Source: Ruminiclostridium sp. (lineage in GTDB: Bacteria > Bacillota > Clostridia > Oscillospirales > Ruminococcaceae). Taken from it: DNA of 58,078 bases. The DNA lies in assembly GCA_017635095.1 (NCBI GenBank), contig JAGBMA010000231.1:1-58078 (forward strand). Direction: 5' to 3'. The notes below the pieces were generated by a model, which was not told the DNA's origin, did no database searches, and saw nothing but the letters and a program-made list of their open reading frames with translations. Positions 25,818-34,491 of the stretch are shown one piece after another; the stretch's first letter is position 1, and each line of letters opens with the position of its first letter. Made by a program: the position numbers and the translations under genes.

Positions 25818-28781
25818 TTGACCGGAAATAAAAGTGTCGGAGCTGCCCTTGACTCTCTCTACAAGCGGGTGACAGCCAAGCGCTCCGACGAATTCCTGAT
25901 GGGCGCAGTTGTATTCACGCTTATGTTCGCCCTCGGATATCTTACGCTCATAATGCCCGCGATAAAGGAGACGGGAACCCTTCTCGCCGGCGACGGAAGC
26001 GCCCAGTATTACCCCGTCCTGCTTGCATTCAGGAGAACTATGCTTCAGTTCTTCGACAACATCGCCAACGGCATTTTTGAGTTCCCGATGATGGATCTCG
26101 CCACGATGTTCGGTACAGATACCACGGGCTACATATCATTGTACGCGCCGTTTTTCCCGTACTACCTGCTGACCGTGCTCGTACCGGAGACCTTTGTGGA
26201 CGAGATGCTCATGGGCGGCATCATTATATTCATGTTCCTCTCGGGGCTTTCGTTCATGAATATGTGCAGACACTTCCGGGCGAACATGATCTGGAGCGGA
26301 TTGTTTGCGGCTTTCTACGTTTTCTGCGGCAACAACATCTCGACCACCATGTGGAACCCCCATTTCTTCGTAATGACGATCGCGTTCCCGTTCATCGTGA
26401 CAGGCATAGACAAAATACTGCACGACGGGAGCGGTCTGACGCTTACCCTCGCTGTGGCATGGTCATCGCTGGGCTCAATAACCTTCCTGGTGTATATGCT
26501 GCCTTTTGCAGGGTTGTATGCGCTTGTACGGCTGATCTATGTAAAAAAGGAAAAGCTTCTCATAAATATCCCGAAGTACTTCGGGCTCGGTATCCTGTCA
26601 ATCGCGATCGGTGTCATGATAGCCGGTATCTTCTCGGTCTCGGAGCTTTTGGGGCTTCTGGGAATGAACCGTGAGTTCGGCGGTTCCGGTCAGTCTATCC
26701 TCTCATTCTTTATCCCGTCCGACGAGCTTCTGAGATCAGCGCTTTACTCGACAAGCATAAAAGCGGATACGAGCGTCTCGGCCGCAGTGATCCCGCTGTT
26801 CCTGTACACGCTCATCTCCTCCAAGGCAAAAAGCGAGTACAGATGCTATTCGCTAATCTGGCTCGTCCTCTTATCGCTGCCCGCTATCGCATATGGCCTT
26901 AACGGGTTCATGTATGATCTTTGCCGCTGGGGATTTATACCGGCACTGTATATGTGCTACATCGGGGCGGCTCAGATGCCGCAGATCGTCCGCACCGAAA
27001 AGCGGGACGCGGTGTTTTTTACGGCAGGAGTATCGGTTTATATGCTGATCTCGGTGCTGGATCTTCCCGTCGTCGGCGCCGCGTTTCTTGCAGTATGCGG
27101 TATCGTCAACAGCATACCGCGTCTTCGCTACCCCGTTGACAAGATCCTCTACAGTCTTTACGACCGTATTTTTGCAGACGAAAAGAACGCTTCCGGTCAC
27201 GGCACTCACACCGTATCCGTCACGGTGGTACTTCTGTTCGCCGCGATAATGTTCGGCATGACATCATATATGCTGGGTCTTCTGCCGTTTGCGGCGGGAG
27301 CAATGGGGTTCTGTCTTATCGTTGTTATAATGGCTGCAAAAAGAAACATCTCCGCTTCCGTGCTGTCGGTATTGTTTGCGGCGGTGTTCCTGGTTTCAGA
27401 CAGACTTTATGCAAACACCGTGAACTTCGCGATATATATAATCTATGATATGCCGATATACAACGCCATGCTCGCAAATTACGGCGAACCGGATATGTTC
27501 AACAGGTTCCATAATCAGAAGTATGAGGTGATAAATTTCGTCGATCTCAAAGCGGAAAGGGAAGATTCTTTCATTACACGCTTCCCTCAGGACAGCGAAC
27601 TTCTCGGTTATTTCGACAACATCAAAGTGTACAATGACGCGAGAAACAACCGCGGAATGAGGTACGGATTCCCCGACGACGGCGGATTTACGAGCGTGCT
27701 GAACCCGAGGTTCTCAAAGCTTATGTACCGCTGCGGCCAGGACACTTTCTCCATGTGCTCAACGGTGTATTATGAGGGATTTTCCGGAAAAGAGCCGCTG
27801 TATTCCCTTTTCGGCATCAACTATATGTACGGTTCTCTCAAAGACCCTGTGATCTCCGGTATAACACCGATAAAGAGCATCGGCAAGGATCTTGAATACA
27901 TCAATATGTACCACAACGACTACGCGTTCCCCGTGGGTGTGACATACGACACCCTTTACAGCGAAGCGCAGTTCAGCTCATTCAGCCCGGCGGAGCTCCC
28001 CTTCGCGATGATGAACGGAGTGTACCTTGAAGGCTATGAGGGGTCAGCTTCGGAAAGCGCCGAGAGAATATCCCGGGACTGCAGCTATAACGTGACCCAT
28101 AATGTCACCGGCTCCACAGCTTACGGATCCGAGATCTCCGAGAACCGTATCGACATCAGCAGCGATGTGAGCGGCTGCTTCCTGTACCTTACGATGAACG
28201 ATGTGAGCGCTCCTGCCGCCCCGGACGAATACAACATATTCTCCGATCTGTTCTTAGATGACAGCAGGAAGGTCACACTGAGCGTCGAGACCGGAAACTG
28301 GCCGTGGCGGAGAAGTATAACGAGTTATACTTTCGCCCTCGGATATACCGAAGATGATGTGAATGCAATTACATTCAACAGCAGGTTCAACTTCGACGCG
28401 GACTCACTTACGCTTACCGCAGTTCCTTTTGAGTCCTTTGAAAGCGCCTACCGCGCACAGACAGAGGAGACGCTGAAAAACGTGGTTATGCAGGGCAACA
28501 CAGTCTCGGGACATATAGATGTAACGGGCGATAAAGTGCTCTCAACAGCAATACTGTACACCGACGGCTGGAAAGCGTATGTGGACGGCGAGCCCGCAAA
28601 GATCTACCCCTCCAACGGAGTATTCCTCGGCGTTCCGCTGAGCGAAGGCTCACATGATGTGAAGTTCGTGTATGAGACCCCGCTCATAGCCGAAAGCGCC
28701 GCAGTTTCCGGCATCGGTATCCTTGCCGCAGCAGCATGGGAGATAATATACCGTCTCGGCAAGCGAAAGAAAAAAGCGTAA
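25818..28781 (+). CDS. YfhO family multi-pass membrane protein
   Basis: This 987-residue protein has at least a dozen membrane helices in the first ~560 residues. A large extracytoplasmic domain follows (VINFVDLKAEREDSFITRFP, then GINYMYGSLKDP), and there is one last helix before a basic KRKKKA tail. YfhO proteins are GT-C-like and are implicated in decorating teichoic acids or other surface polymers with lipid-linked sugars. The start is TTG, eight bases after AGGAAGGTG. The only nearby ATG is followed at once by a stop. It closes the sugar operon. Confidence 0.88.
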   Translation: MTGNKSVGAALDSLYKRVTAKRSDEFLMGAVVFTLMFALGYLTLIMPAIKETGTLLAGDGSAQYYPVLLAFRRTMLQFFDNIANGIFEFPMMDLATMFGTDTTGYISLYAPFFPYYLLTVLVPETFVDEMLMGGIIIFMFLSGLSFMNMCRHFRANMIWSGLFAAFYVFCGNNISTTMWNPHFFVMTIAFPFIVTGIDKILHDGSGLTLTLAVAWSSLGSITFLVYMLPFAGLYALVRLIYVKKEKLLINIPKYFGLGILSIAIGVMIAGIFSVSELLGLLGMNREFGGSGQSILSFFIPSDELLRSALYSTSIKADTSVSAAVIPLFLYTLISSKAKSEYRCYSLIWLVLLSLPAIAYGLNGFMYDLCRWGFIPALYMCYIGAAQMPQIVRTEKRDAVFFTAGVSVYMLISVLDLPVVGAAFLAVCGIVNSIPRLRYPVDKILYSLYDRIFADEKNASGHGTHTVSVTVVLLFAAIMFGMTSYMLGLLPFAAGAMGFCLIVVIMAAKRNISASVLSVLFAAVFLVSDRLYANTVNFAIYIIYDMPIYNAMLANYGEPDMFNRFHNQKYEVINFVDLKAEREDSFITRFPQDSELLGYFDNIKVYNDARNNRGMRYGFPDDGGFTSVLNPRFSKLMYRCGQDTFSMCSTVYYEGFSGKEPLYSLFGINYMYGSLKDPVISGITPIKSIGKDLEYINMYHNDYAFPVGVTYDTLYSEAQFSSFSPAELPFAMMNGVYLEGYEGSASESAERISRDCSYNVTHNVTGSTAYGSEISENRIDISSDVSGCFLYLTMNDVSAPAAPDEYNIFSDLFLDDSRKVTLSVETGNWPWRRSITSYTFALGYTEDDVNAITFNSRFNFDADSLTLTAVPFESFESAYRAQTEETLKNVVMQGNTVSGHIDVTGDKVLSTAILYTDGWKAYVDGEPAKIYPSNGVFLGVPLSEGSHDVKFVYETPLIAESAAVSGIGILAAAAWEIIYRLGKRKKKA

Positions 28782-28784
28782 ACA

Positions 28785-28815
28785 AAAACCGGCAGGCTGT
28801 TGCCTGCCGGGTTTA
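28785..28815. terminator. Hairpin after yfhO, copy 1
   Basis: AACCGGCAGGC/GCCTGCCGG follows yfhO. An almost identical ~30 base sequence recurs at 28953-28983. Its T-rich side faces the minus strand, so it would act best against transcripts entering yfhO from the right. Confidence 0.6.
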
Positions 28816-28949
28816 AGTCCGGCGCTCACGCGCTTTACTCTCCCGAGTGGGGCCAGCCTGCGCGGCTGGATCGCGCCAGCGTGACGCTGGACCCTGTACC
28901 GTAACACGGAGATCCGGACATCTGCATAAAATATGATGCTTTTTTTGAC

Positions 28950-28985
28950 AAACAAAAACCGGCAGGCTGTTGCCTGCCGGCTTGT
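28950..28985 (-). terminator. Hairpin copy 2, terminator of the surface-protein gene
   Basis: On the minus strand GCCGGCAGGC/GCCTGCCGG is followed by TTTTTGTTTG, fitting a terminator for the gene ending at 29032. The 130 bases between the two copies hold a CCAGCGTCACGCTGG palindrome and a sequence related to 8084-8193. They hold no gene. Confidence 0.7.
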
Positions 28986-29031
28986 TCTTATACTTTCTTT
29001 TCCAACAAATCACCGTTATTCTGTATCTGAG

Positions 29032-29667
29032 TTATCTGCGCTTTCTCGAAAGAACCATTACACCGCCGGAAATGAGGGCTGCGGTGGTAAGACCTACGAG
29101 ATCCTCAACGCCTGTGGGAGGATTGCCGCCCTTGGATACATCTGTCGCGGCGTCAACGTTTCCTGCCGCGGGAGCTGTATCATCAGCGGCAGCTGCAGGC
29201 TCAGAGGGTTCGGGGAGTGTTTCATCGTTGGAGAATGTGAGCGAACCGAGGGTAACGCCGTGACCCATGAATGCCATACCTGTGGACTGGAGAGTTTCAA
29301 GAACATCAGCGGGTATCGTGAACTTGATCTCTGTCATTCCGGGAGAAACAACGTATGTGTCCTTGCCCTCGGAAAGTGTTACGCCTGCGAGGTTGTCGAT
29401 AAACGGCCAGCCCGTGTCATTTATCATTGTCTTTACGCACCAGTAATCATGCGCTGTCATGTCCTTGAGCGACTCATCTACTGTGAGTGTGAGCGTAAAT
29501 ACCGAGTCGGAGGTAGCTCCCTCAAATTCCTCTGCGGGAACTGTGGTGCTTACGTTCCAGTGTGTTTTGAGATCCTTGTTGATGTCGTAGGCAGACGCGC
29601 CGAGTGCGAATACCGATACTGCTGCGGCTGCAGCTGCGAACGATGCGATAAGCTTTCTTAATTTCAT
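29032..29667 (-). CDS. Secreted, probably wall-anchored protein with NPPTG motif
   Basis: The 211-residue protein begins with a clear signal peptide (MKLRKLIASFAAAAAAVSVF, cleavage near ALGASA). A beta-rich domain of ~120 residues follows (HWNVSTTVPAEEFEG to FMGHGVTLGSLTF), then an Ala/Pro/Asp linker. It ends with NPPTG, a hydrophobic helix and RKRR. That C-terminal layout is a sortase-type sorting signal of the NPxTG variety. The ligand of the beta domain is unknown. No sortase gene is in the window. Confidence 0.8.
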   Translation of the reverse strand: MKLRKLIASFAAAAAAVSVFALGASAYDINKDLKTHWNVSTTVPAEEFEGATSDSVFTLTLTVDESLKDMTAHDYWCVKTMINDTGWPFIDNLAGVTLSEGKDTYVVSPGMTEIKFTIPADVLETLQSTGMAFMGHGVTLGSLTFSNDETLPEPSEPAAAADDTAPAAGNVDAATDVSKGGNPPTGVEDLVGLTTAALISGGVMVLSRKRR

Positions 29668-29789
29668 AATGAATCCGTCCTTTCATTTCACCGGTTTACC
29701 GGAGATCTTGCTCCTTTTGGTATCTTTATTTTACCCCATACTGCAATAAAAATATATCACGTTTTTAATATTATTATCAATATTTTGCA

Positions 29790-29833
29790 CAAAAAAGCCG
29801 CAGACGGAAACATTCCGAAGTCTGCGGTCTTAT
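29790..29833 (-). terminator. AraC regulator terminator
   Basis: On the minus strand AAGACCGCAGAC/GTCTGCGGCTT is followed by TTTTTG. Confidence 0.85.
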
Positions 29834-29847
29834 ACCGGATCCCGCGA

Positions 29848-30603
29848 TCATTTTCTGTCGCCCCAGCGCGTTCTGAAAAAACGGTCGCGGTATTCTTTAG
29901 GCGTAGTTTTCGTGCAGCTCTTGAACACCGATATGAAATGGCTCTCTGTGCCGAAGCCGAGGTAATGGGAGATCGCGGAACAGGGCTGGTCCGAGAACTT
30001 GAGGAGGTTCTCCGCCGCCTCCACTTTTTTGTGCAGTATGTACTGCTTTATGGTCACGCCCGTTTCCTTATGGAAGAGCTTTGAGAGGTACGGGGCGCTG
30101 AGACCTGTGATATCCGCAAGATCGTCGAGGGTTATCTTCGAGTGCAGGTTGTCATATATGTAGTCGATGCAGGCGATAACGGATTTCGACAGCATTCTGT
30201 CATTATGCAGCTTCTCCATTGTACGGACGTAAGTATCAACGACCTCGCGGTGTATCGCATTTACTTCCTGCTCCGAGCCGCATTTGTCCACGCGCCGGAT
30301 ATAGATATCACTGAGGTTGTACGCCTCCTCCATAGGCAGCCCGCCCTCGATGCAGTATCGTGTGATGAACGCGATAGTGATGACAAGATGATATTTGATG
30401 TTTCTGAGACTGTCGTCGCTGAGTTTTCCGAGCCCCTCACTGGTAAGCGGCTTGAAAAGGCGCATGGTCTCTTCCACATTTCCCATTTTCACACTCTGGT
30501 AAAATTCCATTTCCCTGTCGTAAGAGAGATGTGTTATCATGTACTCACGATTTCTGAACTCCACTTCCGAAAGCAGCTTTTTCATTTCCGTGCTGTCCGC
30601 CAT
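29848..30603 (-). CDS. AraC family transcriptional regulator
   Basis: This 251-residue regulator has an N-terminal helical sensing domain (MKKLLSEVEFRNREYMITHL to ~145). It is related to the ligand-free or unknown-ligand domains found in YesN-like clostridial regulators. A C-terminal AraC-type double helix-turn-helix follows (ITLDDLADITGLSAPYLSKL, then CSAISHYLGFGTESHFISVF). It lies 55 bases downstream of the flavoprotein gene, probably in one transcript. Targets may include the flavoprotein or the nearby sugar-binding lipoprotein. Confidence 0.9.
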   Translation of the reverse strand: MADSTEMKKLLSEVEFRNREYMITHLSYDREMEFYQSVKMGNVEETMRLFKPLTSEGLGKLSDDSLRNIKYHLVITIAFITRYCIEGGLPMEEAYNLSDIYIRRVDKCGSEQEVNAIHREVVDTYVRTMEKLHNDRMLSKSVIACIDYIYDNLHSKITLDDLADITGLSAPYLSKLFHKETGVTIKQYILHKKVEAAENLLKFSDQPCSAISHYLGFGTESHFISVFKSCTKTTPKEYRDRFFRTRWGDRK

Positions 30604-30658
30604 ACCAACACCTCATTTCTCATTCGCCCTGCTGCCGCGTTCCGGCTTCCCGAAAATT

Positions 30659-31234
30659 TCACCCGAGATCCATGGCTGAGATCCCGGCTTCCGCCTGTTT
30701 CATTATTGCGTCCACATCTGCGCCGTAAATATCGAGACCTACGGCTGAGATCTTTCTTACATCACCAATACCGTAGAAATTCTGCGCCAGGGACTTTACA
30801 TATCCGAAGCCGAATTCCTCAGGCACATATCCGCCGCCCGCAGTAGTCACATAGAACAGCCTGTCCGCCTTGCAAAGCCCCACCGGAACGCCGTCTTCCG
30901 AATATCTGAAAGTTATTCCCACAACATTTATCTGTTCAAGGTACTGCTTCAAAGCAGCGGGAAACGAGAGATCCCAGAACGGCGCCGCGATCACGATAGT
31001 TTTCGCTTCCGAAAACCGACGTGCAAGATCAAACACGGGATCCCCGAGTTCTCCGGCTGAAATGAGCCGGTCGCGCATATTCAGGAAATCCTCATTGACG
31101 GTGGGAAATGTGATTTTCTCAAGTCTTACTTCCTCAAACGGTTCGTTAAGTTTTGAGAGCAGTTTCTCCGCAAGTCCTGCGGTCCTTGAACCTTTTCTCA
31201 CACAAGCGTTGACATAAAGTACCGGTCTTTCCAT
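30659..31234 (-). CDS. NAD(P)H-dependent oxidoreductase, flavodoxin-like fold
   Basis: This 191-residue protein of the FMN-binding NQO/azoreductase superfamily starts LYVNACVRKGSRTAGLAEKL, with the phosphate-binding loop. It has the substrate-side motif IAAPFWDLSFPAALKQYLEQ (compare P-x-WN-x-S-P-A). The mid-region VTTAGGGY is the second flavin loop. It is likely to reduce quinones or azo compounds with NAD(P)H. The start at 31234 follows GAGGTG. Confidence 0.85.
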   Translation of the reverse strand: MERPVLYVNACVRKGSRTAGLAEKLLSKLNEPFEEVRLEKITFPTVNEDFLNMRDRLISAGELGDPVFDLARRFSEAKTIVIAAPFWDLSFPAALKQYLEQINVVGITFRYSEDGVPVGLCKADRLFYVTTAGGGYVPEEFGFGYVKSLAQNFYGIGDVRKISAVGLDIYGADVDAIMKQAEAGISAMDLG

Positions 31235-31277
31235 ATCACACCTCACTGAACTCGGATGCATAATTCTTCTGTACTAT

Positions 31278-31306
31278 ATTATATCATATACGCGGGAAAA
31301 TTGCAA
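31278..31306 (-). promoter_or_regulatory. Flavoprotein-AraC promoter
   Basis: On the minus strand TTGCAA (31306-31301) and TATAAT (31283-31278) are 17 bp apart. Confidence 0.75.
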
Positions 31307-31430
31307 CAAAAAAACGAAATAGAAGATAAATTTGTGATATTTTTATGACGGGCTGAGTGTTATAATGATGGCGAAGGGTGAAGAAGCCCTTGAAAGAGCA
31401 ATGTATATTATTCGGAAAGGAAATGATATT

Positions 31431-32864
31431 ATGAAAAACACAAGCAGAAAAATACTTACCGCTCTTACTGCGGCAGTCTGCATACTTTCTGCAGGTGCCT
31501 GCGGCGGCGGATCAAGACCCGAAGCTCCGGCTTCCGCCGCAGCCGATACCACAGCAGCGGAGACCACCACTACCACTCCTCCCGCGACCCTCAAAGAAGA
31601 GGACAAGGAAGCTATCGAAGAGATCGAGACGGATCTTCCCGTTCTTGAGAACAAGACCGTAAGGCTTCTCGCCAACTTCGACCTCAACCCCGCGGCAGGA
31701 AAGCCCAAGGGTGTTGCACTTGAGATGTTCGAGTCCAAGTGCGGCGGAAAGATCGAATCCATACTCTGTTCGTGGGACGACCGCTACGACAAGCTTGCAA
31801 CAATGGTGCTCGGCGACGACGCTCCCGATATGTTCAGCGCCGAGGATCTCGATATCTTCCCCGGAAAGGTGATCGACGGAAAGTTCCAGTCCATGGATAA
31901 CTACGTTGACTTCGATTCCGAGCTCTGGGCTCCTATGAAGCACGTCAACGATATGTTCACGATAAGAGGCAAGCACTACATCGGCGCGACTTCCACTGAT
32001 GCCGGCGTAGTCGTTATCTACAACAAAAAGACCATAGAAGAAAACGGTCTCCCGGACCCCGTTCAGCTCCTTGAAGAGGATAACTGGACATGGGATACGT
32101 TCTATGATATGATGAGCAAGTTCTGCAGCCGTCCGGACGAGAAGTTCGGCATCGACGGCTGGGAATTCGAGAACGCGTTTGCAGTTACCTCCGGTGTACC
32201 TTATATCGACTATCAGGACGGCAAGCTCGTGAGCAACCTCGAAAACCCCAAGATTGTAAACGTACAGGAGTATATGCTCAACCTCAAGAGAAACGATCTT
32301 CCCGTGCCGAAGAGCGAATACGCGTGGTCGGTACACCCGGAAAAGATCGCTTCCGGAAAGACACTGTTCTATCCCCAGGGCACATACGTTCTGTTTGAAC
32401 CGGACAACAAGGCTGTATTCGGCGATCCGGAAGATGTAATGTTCGTTCCGATGCCGCGCTGTCCCGACGCAGACGCTTACTACCTGCCCAGCATCATCAA
32501 GGGCTTCTCTATACCCATGGGCGCGAAGAACCCCGAAGGAACCGCAGCTTACCTTGACTGCTGCATGATCTGCCGCGACAACGAAAAGGTACGCGAGATC
32601 GAGGAAAAGCAGGTGTTCGAGGATTACGGCTGGACACAGGAAATGTACGATATGCTGCTCAAGACGAGAGAGATCACAGAAGCTCACCCCGTATTCGAGT
32701 ACTTCAAGGCTGTCAACGAGGACGTTTACGGCTGTGTACTGAATCCCTCCAAGGAGAGCTACAACCAGGGAACTCCGTGGGCACAGACAGTAGAAGAGAT
32801 CAAGTATGAGCTCCAGTCTTACCTTGATACGGCGAACGAGAAGCTCGATTCTCTTGTAAACTGA
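31431..32864 (+). CDS. ABC transporter sugar-binding lipoprotein (orphan)
   Basis: This family 1 extracellular solute-binding protein has 477 residues. A lipoprotein signal peptide ends at LSAGAC, and a Ala/Thr-rich linker follows. The body has typical features: KPKGVALEMFESKCGGK, DDAPDMFSAEDLDIFPG, VVIYNKKTIEENGLPDP and NWTWDTFYDMM. Carbohydrate is the likely ligand. No permease or ATPase gene is adjacent. A TATAAT at 31361-31366 with a TG extension is the likely promoter. The longer frame from 31365 would start inside it, so the ATG at 31431 after GAAAGGA is right. Confidence 0.9.
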   Translation: MKNTSRKILTALTAAVCILSAGACGGGSRPEAPASAAADTTAAETTTTTPPATLKEEDKEAIEEIETDLPVLENKTVRLLANFDLNPAAGKPKGVALEMFESKCGGKIESILCSWDDRYDKLATMVLGDDAPDMFSAEDLDIFPGKVIDGKFQSMDNYVDFDSELWAPMKHVNDMFTIRGKHYIGATSTDAGVVVIYNKKTIEENGLPDPVQLLEEDNWTWDTFYDMMSKFCSRPDEKFGIDGWEFENAFAVTSGVPYIDYQDGKLVSNLENPKIVNVQEYMLNLKRNDLPVPKSEYAWSVHPEKIASGKTLFYPQGTYVLFEPDNKAVFGDPEDVMFVPMPRCPDADAYYLPSIIKGFSIPMGAKNPEGTAAYLDCCMICRDNEKVREIEEKQVFEDYGWTQEMYDMLLKTREITEAHPVFEYFKAVNEDVYGCVLNPSKESYNQGTPWAQTVEEIKYELQSYLDTANEKLDSLVN

Positions 32865-32905
32865 CGTTTCCGAATAATATATACGGAGTTTGCTCCTCCG
32901 GAAGA

Positions 32906-32940
32906 AGCCGACCGCTTATGCGGCCGGCTTTTTCGTACTC
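32906..32940 (+). terminator. Terminator of the sugar-binding protein gene
   Basis: AAGCCGACCGC/GCGGCCGGCTT is followed by TTTT. Confidence 0.9.
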
Positions 32941-32941
32941 G

Positions 32942-33008
32942 CGCACAATACAAAAACAGCAGGCTCACGGTTACTTTCAGATGCGGCCTGCTGTTTTTGT
33001 ATTGTGCG
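32942..33008. terminator. Perfect 23 bp inverted repeat between convergent operons
   Basis: CGCACAATACAAAAACAGCAG (extended by GC) is exactly mirrored at the other side of a ~21-base loop. The arms contain AAAAACAGC/GCTGTTTTT, so it can terminate in both directions and closes the sulfur-carrier operon, which ends at 33010. Confidence 0.85.
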
Positions 33009-33009
33009 G

Positions 33010-33417
33010 TCATTCTATAATGAGTTCTTCCTTTGTTGCTTTGTTGTTCTCGACGTGGAACGAATTGAGCACCGGCTCCTCGTCCATAAGCGACAGTATC
33101 ATATAGCTTGCCTTGCTGTCATAAGCGAGCCGCTTATCCTCCTCAGACGGGCGGGAGGGCGAGACCGGGTGGGAATGCCAGTTTCCGAGCGGCACAAGCC
33201 CGTTCGCTCTCATGTCCTTCACCGCGGCGAGCTGTTCTTTCGGGTCGAGGGTGAAGTGCTCCTCCGCATGGTCGGTGTTGGTGAGGATATACACCTTTTC
33301 TATGAACTTGTCGCCGTTCTCTGTGCGCCCCGCGATAAGCCCGCAGGCTTCCACCGGCGCCTCTTTCCTTGCGTGGGCAAGTATCGTTTCATAGTCCTGT
33401 TTGTGCAGTTTTATCAT
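33010..33417 (-). CDS. JAMM/M67 metallopeptidase of the sulfur-carrier operon (HcyD/Mec-like)
   Basis: This 135-residue single-domain zinc protease carries the complete JAMM motif: the early Glu (VEACGLIAG), then HSH, seven residues, SEED (NWHSHPVSPSRPSEED). Bacterial proteins of this type either trim the C-terminus of ThiS-like sulfur carriers or release cysteine from them. The carrier in this operon has two residues after its Gly-Gly, so trimming is a likely job. It is the last gene, 28 bases after the E1-like gene. Confidence 0.88.
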   Translation of the reverse strand: MIKLHKQDYETILAHARKEAPVEACGLIAGRTENGDKFIEKVYILTNTDHAEEHFTLDPKEQLAAVKDMRANGLVPLGNWHSHPVSPSRPSEEDKRLAYDSKASYMILSLMDEEPVLNSFHVENNKATKEELIIE

Positions 33418-33445
33418 ATCTGTCTCCGTTCGGGTATGCAGCGAC

Positions 33446-34252
33446 TCAATGGTCGGTGCATTCCGCCTGTTCGTAATCTATAAGTTCCGTGATAGTCGGG
33501 TGGTCGCCGCAGACCGCGCAGTTGTGGGTATTGCCCGGAAGCTTTACCTTGCGCCACTCCATTTTGAGAGCGTCGAAAGTAAGAAGATAACCCGTGAGCA
33601 GATCACCCGCGCCTACGATATACTTTACCGCCTCCATAGCCTGCAGCGAACCGATAACGCCGCCCATTGCGCCTATAACTCCCGCCTGTTTGCAGGTCGG
33701 CACCGCGTCTTTCGGCGGCGGTTCCTTGAACACACAGCGGTAGCAGGGTCCCTGGCCGGGAACGTAAGTCATGAGCTGACCCTTGAAGCGGATAATGCCG
33801 GCGTGGGAAAAAGGCTTCTTCGCCATTACGCACGCGTCGTTTATCAGGAATTTCGCCGGGAAATTGTCCGTCCCGTCAAGTATGAAATCATAGTCTTTTA
33901 TCAGGTCGAGCACGTTCTCACTTGTAACGAATGTGTGGTATGTGTTTACAGTGACATCGGGGTTGATCGCTTCCATGGTCTCTTTCGCCGACTGCACCTT
34001 CGGCTTTCCTATGTCGGCGGTAGCGTGGATCACCTGTCTCTGGAGATTGGAGAGATCCACCTCGTCCGCGTCAACTATACCGATAGTACCTACGCCCGCG
34101 GCTGCAAGATATAAGGCTGCGGGGGCACCGAGACCGCCTGCGCCTATGATGAGGACTTTCGCGTTTGCAAGCTTTTTCTGTCCCTTTGCGCCGACTTCCT
34201 TCAGTATTATGTGACGGGAGTAGCGTTCGAGCTGTTCATTTGTGAATGGCAT
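33446..34252 (-). CDS. E1-like sulfur-carrier adenylyltransferase (ThiF/MoeB/HcyF-like)
   Basis: The 268-residue enzyme activates the carrier's C-terminal glycine with ATP. The nucleotide loop is VLIIGAGGLGAPAALYLA. The ATP-contact segment DADEVDLSNLQRQV and the zinc pairs CYRC and CAVCGDHPTI are present, and the MoeB-like ending ITELIDYEQAEC is intact. It has no rhodanese domain, so sulfur must come from another protein, such as the TusA-like or reductase proteins upstream. It lies 16 bases after the carrier gene. Confidence 0.93.
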   Translation of the reverse strand: MPFTNEQLERYSRHIILKEVGAKGQKKLANAKVLIIGAGGLGAPAALYLAAAGVGTIGIVDADEVDLSNLQRQVIHATADIGKPKVQSAKETMEAINPDVTVNTYHTFVTSENVLDLIKDYDFILDGTDNFPAKFLINDACVMAKKPFSHAGIIRFKGQLMTYVPGQGPCYRCVFKEPPPKDAVPTCKQAGVIGAMGGVIGSLQAMEAVKYIVGAGDLLTGYLLTFDALKMEWRKVKLPGNTHNCAVCGDHPTITELIDYEQAECTDH

Positions 34253-34268
34253 TTTTCATTCCTCCCGA

Positions 34269-34478
34269 TCAATACTGTCCGCCGCCCATAAAGTACAGGA
34301 ACTCGACGGTATCACCGTCTTTGAGAGTCGTTGACGCGAAGCTCCCGCTCTCCACAAATTCCTCGTTTATCGTGACTGTGACGTACTCCGGCGTTTCCAC
34401 ATTTTCAAGCTCAACGAGCTTTGCCACGGTAAGTCCGTCCTCGTATTCCTTTTTTGTTCCTGCAACTGTTATAGTCAT
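34269..34478 (-). CDS. ThiS/MoaD-like sulfur carrier with masked C-terminus (HcyS-like)
   Basis: The 69-residue ubiquitin-like beta-grasp protein runs MTITVAGTKKEYEDGLTVAK to VEFLYFMGGGQY. Sulfur carriers need a terminal Gly-Gly to become a thiocarboxylate. Here Gln-Tyr follows the glycines and would have to be removed, presumably by the JAMM protease in the same operon. A ribosome site (GGAG) precedes the ATG at 34478. A longer frame from 34508 overlaps the thioredoxin-like gene. Confidence 0.88.
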   Translation of the reverse strand: MTITVAGTKKEYEDGLTVAKLVELENVETPEYVTVTINEEFVESGSFASTTLKDGDTVEFLYFMGGGQY

Positions 34479-34491
34479 GTCTGTGTCTCCT

